Shown: one piece after another, positions 8,269-13,484 of the stretch
How positions within the stretch are numbered: position 1 is the first letter of the stretch
Layout of the letters: each line of letters opens with the position of its first letter
Assembly: GCA_035551935.1 (NCBI GenBank)
Contig: DASZMJ010000194.1
Location: 1 to 13,484, forward strand
DNA: 13,484 bases
Source: DASZMJ01 sp035551935
GTDB lineage: Bacteria > Planctomycetota > Planctomycetia > Isosphaerales > Isosphaeraceae
Reading direction: 5' to 3'
The notes under the pieces: model-generated
What the model saw: only the letters and a program-made list of their open reading frames with translations
What the model was told of the DNA's origin: nothing
Databases searched by the model: none
Translations under genes and position numbers: made by a program

Positions 8269-8856
8269 ATGTCAACCCAATTCTCTCCTTTTTCCCTGGA
8301 TCGGATGGTGCGGGCCGTGGAGAAGGTGCGCGAGCGGCTGTCGAGGGCGGTCGGGGCCCTGGAGAGAGCGGGGATCGCGTACGCGGTCGCGGGAGAGAAC
8401 GCGGTGGCCGCGTGGGTGAGCCGGGTGGACGAGTCGGCGGCGAGGACCACGAGGGACGTGGACATCCTGGTCCGTCGATCCGACCTCGATGCCGTCAAGA
8501 GCGCCCTCGAAGGGGCCGGTTTCGTCCATCGCCACTCGTCGGACCTCGACCTGTTCCTCGACGGCCCCGAGGCGAAGGCGAGGGACGCGGTCCGTCTCGT
8601 CTTCGCGAACGAGAAGGTGAGACTACATGAGTCGTTGGCGAACCCGGATGTCGACGAATCGGAAGACGCGGGTTTATTCCGAGTTGTCTCGCTTCCGGCC
8701 CTGGTCCAGATCAAGCTGACGGACTTCCGGGACACGGATCGGACCCACCTTCGCGACCTGATCGACGTCGGGCTGATCGACGAGTACTGGTGCCCGCGAT
8801 TTCCGCCGGAGCTCGCGGCGCGGTTGAAATCTTTGATCGAAACGCCGGGAGGCTGA
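8269..8856 (+). CDS. Predicted nucleotidyltransferase (minimal NTase / AbiEii-like fold)
   Basis: The 195-residue product has the layout of a small nucleotidyltransferase: a helix, then YAVAGENAVAAW (38-49) where this fold usually has GG(x)A, then TRDVDILV (61-68) with the metal-binding DxD pair D63/D65. A further acidic strand DLDLFLD follows at 92-98, and a C-terminal part VVSLPALVQIKLTDFRDTDRTHLRDLIDVGLID is typical of DUF-type NTases in planctomycetes and other soil bacteria. The expected reaction is transfer of a nucleotide from NTP to a protein or RNA. The first glycine of the GG motif is replaced (AGEN), so activity is uncertain. ATG 8269 was chosen; TTG 8266 in frame is possible. The antitoxin gene starts 20 nt after the stop, so a three-gene operon is likely. 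It could be an accessory toxin, a modifier of the toxin-antitoxin pair, or an unrelated passenger. Confidence 0.72.
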   Translation: MSTQFSPFSLDRMVRAVEKVRERLSRAVGALERAGIAYAVAGENAVAAWVSRVDESAARTTRDVDILVRRSDLDAVKSALEGAGFVHRHSSDLDLFLDGPEAKARDAVRLVFANEKVRLHESLANPDVDESEDAGLFRVVSLPALVQIKLTDFRDTDRTHLRDLIDVGLIDEYWCPRFPPELAARLKSLIETPGG

Positions 8857-8861
8857 ACCCA

Positions 8862-8870
8862 CGAGAGGAG
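8862..8870 (+). promoter_or_regulatory. Ribosome binding site that sets the antitoxin start
   Basis: The GAGAGGAG stretch ends at 8870. ATG 8871 would directly abut it, leaving no spacer, while ATG 8877 lies 6 nt downstream, which is the normal distance. The antitoxin therefore most likely begins at 8877 (MSSGAAELL) and not at 8871 (MRMSSGA). Confidence 0.6.
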
Positions 8871-8876
8871 ATGCGG

Positions 8877-9098
8877 ATGTCGTCGGGGGCGGCGGAACTC
8901 CTGAAGCAGGCGATGGCGCTGCCGGCGATCGAGCGGGCGAGCCTCGCGGAGGAACTCCTCGCGAGCCTCGATCGGGCCGATGCGCGTATCGATGAGCTTT
9001 GGGCCAAGGAGGCGGCCCATCGCCTTGAGGCATTCGAGGCGGGTCGGATGAAGGACATCCCCGCCGCCGACGTCTTCGCGGAGTTCGAGTCGTCATGA
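8877..9098 (+). CDS. Antitoxin, addiction-module component of TIGR02574 type
   Basis: The 73-residue acidic product matches the pattern of the TIGR02574 addiction-module family: a helical N-terminus with ALPAIERASLAEELLASLD (14-32), a central DELWAKEAAHRLEAFEAGRM (39-58) and a C-terminal IPAADVFAEF (61-70). Such proteins neutralise a RelE/ParE-family toxin encoded just downstream and usually repress their own operon together with the toxin. Here the stop TGA (9096-9098) overlaps the toxin ATG (9095) as ATGA, the usual coupling of such pairs, which keeps antitoxin made first. No recognised DNA-binding domain is visible, as in other members of this family. The start choice follows the ribosome binding site at 8862-8870. 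The call is confident from sequence pattern plus gene order. Confidence 0.85.
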   Translation: MSSGAAELLKQAMALPAIERASLAEELLASLDRADARIDELWAKEAAHRLEAFEAGRMKDIPAADVFAEFESS

Positions 9099-9385
9099 CC
9101 GCGCGATTCCTCGAGGCGGCCCGTGACGACCTGAGGGAGGCCGTGGCCTTCTACGAATCACGCCAGGAGGGACTCGGACGCCGCTTCCTCGAGGAGATCC
9201 GGGCGGCCGTGAGGCGGATCGAGGAACTGCCCGAGGCGTGGCAGGCGCTGGATGCGGCGTTCCGGCGGTGCCGCCTGAGACATTTCCCCTACGGCGTGAT
9301 CTATCGAGCCCGGGGCGACGAGGTTCTCATCGTCGCGGTAGCGAACCTCCACCGGGAGCCGGATCACTGGAAGGATCGGGGTTGA
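9095..9385 (+). CDS. Type II toxin, RelE/ParE family
   Basis: The 96-residue product shows the compact RelE/ParE fold pattern: TARFLEAARDDLREAVAFYESRQ (helical N-terminus), GLGRRFLEEIRAAVRRIEELPEAWQ, then the strand region RRCRLRHFPYGVIYRARGDEVLIVAVANLHREPDHWKDR. The RHFPYGVIY and final HREPDHW elements are characteristic of the ParE/RelE superfamily near TIGR02574 antitoxins. Family members either cleave ribosome-bound mRNA (RelE) or poison DNA gyrase (ParE); sequence alone does not decide which applies here. The gene starts within the antitoxin stop codon (ATGA) and ends 65 nt before sucD. It is the last gene of the cassette lying between sucC and sucD. The reading frame is intact, with no sign of decay. 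Confidence 0.87.
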   Translation: MTARFLEAARDDLREAVAFYESRQEGLGRRFLEEIRAAVRRIEELPEAWQALDAAFRRCRLRHFPYGVIYRARGDEVLIVAVANLHREPDHWKDRG

Positions 9386-9450
9386 GGTCGCCGCTTCGGG
9401 GTGGCCGACCTGACGAATGACGCGACGATTAGACATCACGAGATCGATCC

Positions 9451-10332
<882 letters not shown>

Positions 10333-10333
10333 T

Positions 10334-10390
10334 GAGGGGAGGGCAGCGGGCAGGGGACAGAGGGCGAATGACAGAGGGCAGAAGGCAGAT
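10334..10390. repeat. Purine-rich intergenic repeat (copy B)
   Basis: The whole gap between sucD and the NUDIX gene is purine-rich on the plus strand and built of GGGCAG / GACAGAGGGC units. It resembles the minus strand of copy A (592-644): both contain a GAGGGCA..GGGCAG(A/G)GGACAGAG portion followed by the exact 16-mer AATGACAGAGGGCAGA (10367-10382 here). Copy B has only one arm and lacks the inverted-repeat partner of copy A. Its right end brings AAGGA (10395-10399) near the next start codon. Confidence 0.7.
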
Positions 10391-10402
10391 GGCCAAGGAC
10401 CC

Positions 10403-10960
10403 ATGACCGACGAATCGAACCCGTGGACGACCCTGGGCCGGAGGGAGATCTATGAAAACCCGTGGATCAAGGTGCGCGAGGACCGGGTGATCCGGCCGGA
10501 CGGGTCGGAGGGGATCTATGGGGTCGTCGAGTTCCACAACAAGGCGGTGGGCGTCCTGCCGGTCGATGAAAACGGGGACGTCTGGCTCGTCGGCCAGCAC
10601 CGCTACCCGATCGACCGATATTCGTGGGAGATCCCCGAGGGGGGGTGTCACCGGGGCGAGTCGCCGGAAGACGCCGCGCTGCGGGAGCTGCGCGAGGAGA
10701 CCGGGCTGGTCGCGGGGCACCTCGAACGGATCGCGGTGTCGCACCTGTCGAACTCGGTCAGCGACGAGGAGGCGATCGTCTTCCGCGCGACCGGCCTCGT
10801 GCCGGGCCCCAGCGCGCCGGAGGGGACCGAGCGGCTGCGGGTCCTCCACGTCCCCTGGGACGAGGCGCGGCGGATGCTGGACGAGGGTCGGATCACCGAC
10901 TCGATGAGCGTCATCGCCCTGTTGCACGAAGCCCTGCGACGTCGCGAGGGCCGGACATGA
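10403..10960 (+). CDS. NUDIX hydrolase, ADP-ribose pyrophosphatase type
   Basis: The 185-residue product contains a perfect NUDIX box at residues 80-102 (G-x5-E-x7-REL-x-EE-x-GL): G80, E86, R94 E95, E98 E99, G101. The preceding beta-sheet shows AVGVLPVDENGDVWLVGQHRYPIDRYSWEIPEG, whose (Q/E)xRYP and W-E-(I/L)-P-(A/E)-G elements are typical of ADP-ribose/ADP-sugar pyrophosphatases, which hydrolyse ADP-ribose to AMP and ribose-5-phosphate. A housekeeping role clearing nucleoside diphosphate derivatives in the cytoplasm is the most likely. The exact substrate cannot be set from sequence. ATG 10403 gives the full N-terminus; the ribosome binding site AAGGA lies only 3 nt upstream, so initiation may be weak. 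It follows sucD by 70 bp across repeat copy B and converges on the amidase gene, with only 12 bp between their stops. Confidence 0.88.
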   Translation: MTDESNPWTTLGRREIYENPWIKVREDRVIRPDGSEGIYGVVEFHNKAVGVLPVDENGDVWLVGQHRYPIDRYSWEIPEGGCHRGESPEDAALRELREETGLVAGHLERIAVSHLSNSVSDEEAIVFRATGLVPGPSAPEGTERLRVLHVPWDEARRMLDEGRITDSMSVIALLHEALRRREGRT

Positions 10961-10972
10961 GCCGAGCCGGGC

Positions 10973-11869
10973 TCAGCGGTTGGCCAGCCCGCGCGACTTC
11001 AGGATGGCCTGCGTCGGGAACTGAGAGCCGGGGCAGGCCGTGGGAGTGCCGGCGAGCAGGGTGTGTGTCCCGATGTGGTCCGGCACGATGGCGTAGCGGG
11101 CCTCCAGGTAGGCCACGAGCGCCCGGGCCGCCTCGACCTGCTTCGGGGTCGGCGGGGCCTTGTCGCAGTCGCCGATCAGGCAGATGCCGATCCCATATTC
11201 GTTCACGTCGGGATGCTTGCCGTCGCGGCAATGGGCGCCGGCCTTCTGGTCGGACCAGCGGCGGGCGACCTCGACGCGGCCGTCGGGGCTGTCGGTGCCG
11301 TTGCCGATGACGAAGTGGTAGCCGCAGCCGGTATATCCGCGCACCTGGCGGTGCTCGCGGTCGATCTGGGCGTAGCTGCCCGTCGGCGTCGCGCTGTGGT
11401 GCAACACGACGTACTTCCATGCCCGGTCGGCCTTCGGCGGGGCGAAGAGGTCCTGCGGGTCGTCGACGAACGGCTCGACCGCCGACCGCAAGGCCGCGAC
11501 GCGGGTCGAGCTCGCCCGCGGCGCCCGGCCCGTGCCGGGTGTCACCGTCGAGCTCGACCCCGGCGCCCCGCCGTTCGGATTCAGGCCCGGCTCCATCCTC
11601 GTCCCCCCCGCGGCCGGCGTCTCCATCGGCACCGCGCCCGAGCCCGTCGGGGGCATCGTGATCGTGCCGCCGCCGCTCGCGGCGGGACAGCCGGGGTCGC
11701 CGGGCGAACAGGGCTCGGGCACGGTCATCGGCGCCGCGTAGATCGGACGCATCGACGAGCGGCGATGTTGACTGCAACCCGCGATCGCCAGCGGGAGCAC
11801 GGCGACGACCAGGGCCCAGCCGGGCCCACCCCGGCGCGGACGGGGGACGTTCGGCACGCAAGCGGCCAT
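10973..11869 (-). CDS. Lipoprotein with N-acetylmuramoyl-L-alanine amidase / PGRP domain
   Basis: The 298-residue product starts with a basic region, a hydrophobic segment and a lipobox, LAIAGC, so C32 is probably lipidated. A long low-complexity linker rich in Pro, Gly, Ser and Thr (about 45-140) leads to an amidase_2/PGRP domain (about 150-298). Conserved elements are KYVVLHHSA (H157/H158, first zinc histidine), GYHFVIGNG (Y184 near the active site), a GAHC stretch, NEYGIGICLIGD, and GTHTLLAGTPTACPG with H269 and C279 as further zinc ligands. Such enzymes cleave the amide between MurNAc and L-alanine of peptidoglycan; the domain can also bind without cleaving. The lysine often seen two residues before the cysteine in T7-type amidases is threonine here. 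ATG 11869 has GAGG upstream at a good distance; GTG 11875 is less likely. It is convergent with the NUDIX gene. Confidence 0.85.
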   Translation of the reverse strand: MAACVPNVPRPRRGGPGWALVVAVLPLAIAGCSQHRRSSMRPIYAAPMTVPEPCSPGDPGCPAASGGGTITMPPTGSGAVPMETPAAGGTRMEPGLNPNGGAPGSSSTVTPGTGRAPRASSTRVAALRSAVEPFVDDPQDLFAPPKADRAWKYVVLHHSATPTGSYAQIDREHRQVRGYTGCGYHFVIGNGTDSPDGRVEVARRWSDQKAGAHCRDGKHPDVNEYGIGICLIGDCDKAPPTPKQVEAARALVAYLEARYAIVPDHIGTHTLLAGTPTACPGSQFPTQAILKSRGLANR

Positions 11870-12253
11870 GAGCACACCTCGACTCGTTCTCGAATCTCGG
11901 GCCGGACCCGATCCGACACGACCCGGCGCCGGCCCGATTCCTCGACCTTCGCCTCAAGTCTACACGCCGATCGGCCGACGCGACGCCGCGCCCCGCGCTT
12001 TTTTCGAGATTCCCTCAAGCCGCCGCTCGGGCCAGCCGAAATGATGAGGTTCGCGCCCGAACGCGGCCCCTTGCCTCGCGAATAACCCGAGTTTTCCGCG
12101 GGATCGGCGATCTCCGCACGACCGCTCGAAGCAGCCACGCTCGGTGCCATCCTCTTGGTAACCCGAAGCGCAAACGAGTGCCTTCTTATTATGAAAAAGG
12201 CCCTCGCTTGCGCTTCGGGTTATGGAAGAGGGACGGAGGCCGACCATGTACGA
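11870..12253. other. Gene-free stretch upstream of the amidase gene
   Basis: I see no credible protein gene in these roughly 380 bases. A 95-codon frame on the minus strand (11960-12247) is only a translation of the hairpin repeat and its flank. The region should hold the promoter of the amidase lipoprotein gene, but I cannot point to a convincing -35/-10 pair. A six-T run at 11999-12004 follows a weak CGCG stem, but no plus-strand gene ends here. The main structure is the large hairpin at 12159-12222. Confidence 0.6.
12159..12222. repeat. Large near-perfect hairpin built from a planctomycete-type dispersed word
   Basis: Arms 12159-12184 and 12197-12222 are 26 nt each and pair at 24 positions, with a 12-nt AT-rich loop (12185-12196). 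Each arm contains a version of CCCGAAGCGCAAGCGAGG, a word seen very often in planctomycete intergenic regions (from general knowledge), here once in each orientation. It begins 32 bp after the stop of the reductase gene on the minus strand, so it could stabilise or end that transcript, although no T-run follows. A miniature mobile-type repeat is the other reading. Confidence 0.85.
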
Positions 12254-13156
12254 TCAGCTGCGCGGATCGGCCCAGCCTTCGCGCGCGTCCAGGCGCGCGA
12301 GGAAGTCGGGGAGGGTCGCGCTCAGGGGGCGCATCAGGCCGGGCCAGCGGCGATCGAGGCGATCAATCCGCAGGCCCGCGCGCAAGGGGCGTGGAGCACC
12401 CTGGCCGAGCTCGGCCGTCGGTTTGGCGACGATCCCGGCGGGGTCGAGCCCGAAGGCTTCGGCCAGGGCGCGGGCGAAGTCGGGGCGGGAGATCGTCTCG
12501 GGCCCGGCGACGTGTTCAAGACCGGACGCCCGGTCCTCCGCCAGCCGCACCGCCGCCAACACGACGTCGGGCCCGTAGCTCGGGCTCGACCACTGGTCCG
12601 AGGGGCAAAGGAGGGGATTGCCGGCCCGCAGCGTCTTCACCAACTGATACGCGAAGTTCTTCCCCTGCCGCTCCGGGCCGAAGACCCAGCAGGTGCGGAT
12701 GGTCAGGAGCCGGTCCCCCAGGGCCTCGGCCAGGGCGATCTCGGCTTCAAGCTTCGCGCGGCCGTAGACGGACAGGGGGTTCGGCGGGTCGTCCTCCGAG
12801 TAGGGGCCGCCGGCGCCGTCGAAGACGTAATCGGTCGAGAACGACACGAACCGGGCCCCGACGTCGGCCGAGGCGCGGGCGAGGTTCAGGGGATCGTCGC
12901 GGTTGGCGGCGCGGGCGCGGGCGGGGTCCTTCTCGCAGCCGTCGACCCAGGTGAAGCCGGCCGGGTAGAAGACCACGTCCGGCCGCTGGGCGCGGAGCCA
13001 GGCGGCCGAGGCCGCATGATTCGCGGCGTCGAGGTGATCGAGGCCGGGAAACGGGACGCTGCAATACGTGCCGACGGCCTCGTGGCCGCGGTCGGCCAGG
13101 TGCCGCAGGAGCCAGCCGCCGATCTGCCCGGAGCCGCCGACGACGACCGCGCGCAT
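12254..13156 (-). CDS. RmlD-like NAD(P)-dependent sugar-nucleotide reductase (extended SDR)
   Basis: The 300-residue product is an extended short-chain dehydrogenase. The N-terminal Rossmann motif is GGSGQIG (7-13). Residues PDVVFYPAGFTWVDGCEKDPA (59-79) match the RmlD pattern of an asparagine/valine-rich turn. The active site shows STDYVFDG (107-114) and Y131-GRA-K135 (YxxxK), preceded by GGPYSEDDPPNPLSVYG, and the substrate part includes RTCWVFGP. The closest role is dTDP-4-dehydrorhamnose reductase, the last step of dTDP-rhamnose synthesis; other SDRs of the RmlD/MAT2B-like branch fit equally, and no rmlA, rmlB or rmlC is near. The start is ATG 13156; GTG 13159 in frame directly follows the pyrophosphatase stop (TAA-GTG-ATG) and has AAGGGG 8 nt upstream, so it may be the true start. 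It is downstream of the pyrophosphatase gene with no gap and is followed by the large hairpin. Confidence 0.78.
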   Translation of the reverse strand: MRAVVVGGSGQIGGWLLRHLADRGHEAVGTYCSVPFPGLDHLDAANHAASAAWLRAQRPDVVFYPAGFTWVDGCEKDPARARAANRDDPLNLARASADVGARFVSFSTDYVFDGAGGPYSEDDPPNPLSVYGRAKLEAEIALAEALGDRLLTIRTCWVFGPERQGKNFAYQLVKTLRAGNPLLCPSDQWSSPSYGPDVVLAAVRLAEDRASGLEHVAGPETISRPDFARALAEAFGLDPAGIVAKPTAELGQGAPRPLRAGLRIDRLDRRWPGLMRPLSATLPDFLARLDAREGWADPRS

Positions 13157-13159
13157 CAC

Positions 13160-13484
13160 TTAATGGAACCCCTTGCGGCGGTGGCGGCTGTAGCGCTGGA
13201 GGGCGTCCTCGACGATCGGGGTGGCGAGCTCGGCCGACTGGATGTCGTTGACCTCGACCGTCTTGCCCTCCAGCATCTTGTAGTCCTGGAAGAACCGCCG
13301 GAGCATGTTCAGGCGGTGCGGCGGCAGCTCCTCGGCCTCGCGGAAGCTGTTGAACTCGGGGTCGCCGACGGCGACGGCGAGGATCTTGTGGTCATGCTTG
13401 CCGCCGTCGATCATCGTCATCAGGCCGATCGTCCGCGCCGTCACCAGGGTCAACGGCGCCACGGCCTCCTGGCAGAGCACCAGG
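13160..13484 (-). CDS. ppa: Inorganic pyrophosphatase, family I (C-terminal part, 5' end outside window)
   Basis: The reading frame is open to the window edge; 107 residues are visible. Family I soluble pyrophosphatases hydrolyse PPi to two phosphates and pull biosynthetic reactions forward. The conserved metal-binding segment is GLMTMIDGGKHDHKILAV, where D(GGKH)D(H)K lines up with the D-x4-D-x-K site of the family. LEVEL features of the fold follow: GDPEFNSF, LPPHRLNMLRRFFQDYKMLEGK with the YK pair, and KTVEVNDIQSAELATPIVEDAL. The tail ends YSRHRRKGFH, TAA at 13162-13160. About 70 N-terminal residues should lie beyond the right edge. The reductase gene begins immediately after the stop, so the two are probably co-transcribed; PPi released in sugar-nucleotide formation would be its substrate, an inferred link. 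Confidence 0.92.
   Translation of the reverse strand, partial: LVLCQEAVAPLTLVTARTIGLMTMIDGGKHDHKILAVAVGDPEFNSFREAEELPPHRLNMLRRFFQDYKMLEGKTVEVNDIQSAELATPIVEDALQRYSRHRRKGFH

Noticed and set aside
9386..9410. Hairpin GGTCG...CGACC after the toxin gene as terminator
   Set aside because: A 5-bp stem with a 15-nt loop and no T-run is within chance for this GC content.
8171..9450. Insertion-sequence ends or target duplications around the toxin-antitoxin cassette
   Set aside because: I compared 8171-8268 with 9386-9450 and found only short chance matches (for example GATCACT-like words), no terminal inverted repeats and no transposase.
11985..12004. Possible intrinsic terminator: CGCG stem followed by six T on the plus strand
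   Set aside because: The stem is only 4 bp and no plus-strand gene ends nearby; both neighbouring genes are on the minus strand.
11960..12247. 95-codon minus-strand frame in the gap before the amidase gene
   Set aside because: Its first part is the hairpin word in translation (TRSASEGL, ALVCASG), and the rest has no pattern or ribosome binding site.

Overview
The window looks like chromosomal DNA from a high-GC planctomycete, probably close to the Isosphaeraceae (inferred from sequence character, not from a search). Three things point this way. Codon third positions are strongly GC-biased throughout. One membrane protein has an N-terminal FRLRTLL-type basic/hydrophobic start, a style frequent in planctomycete membrane and secreted proteins. 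A hairpin is built from the CCCGAAGCGCAAGCGAGG-like word that is scattered through planctomycete genomes.

Layout, left to right. Bases 1-546 hold the 3' end of a pyruvate carboxylase gene with its biotinyl domain. A purine/pyrimidine-asymmetric repeat follows, then birA, the biotin ligase expected to biotinylate that carboxylase. Convergent to birA, and overlapping its 3' end by 122 bp, is a translationally coupled minus-strand pair: a membrane-anchored TPR protein (1911-4256) and a small membrane protein with a carboxypeptidase-regulatory-like fold (1309-1914). Divergent from the TPR gene is a secreted protein of unknown function (4432-5934), followed convergently by a 98-residue secreted protein (5940-6236).

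The central block is succinyl-CoA synthetase: sucC (6404-7654) and sucD (9451-10332) lie in the same direction but are about 1.8 kb apart. Between them are a double zinc-ribbon protein, a predicted nucleotidyltransferase, and a type II toxin-antitoxin pair (TIGR02574-like antitoxin, RelE/ParE toxin) with an ATGA overlap. The nucleotidyltransferase sits 20 nt upstream of the antitoxin, so the three may form one operon. This is the most unusual arrangement in the window and the best candidate for an accessory system.

After sucD comes a second copy of the repeat seen before birA, then a NUDIX hydrolase of ADP-ribose pyrophosphatase type. Convergent to it is a lipoprotein amidase/PGRP-domain protein. 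A gene-free stretch of about 380 bp carries the large near-perfect hairpin. The right edge has a minus-strand pair: inorganic pyrophosphatase (partial) followed with no gap by an RmlD-like NAD(P)-dependent reductase.

Most of the content is housekeeping metabolism (anaplerosis, TCA cycle, pyrophosphate and nucleotide clean-up, cell-wall handling). I see no phage, insertion sequence, CRISPR array, rRNA or tRNA.
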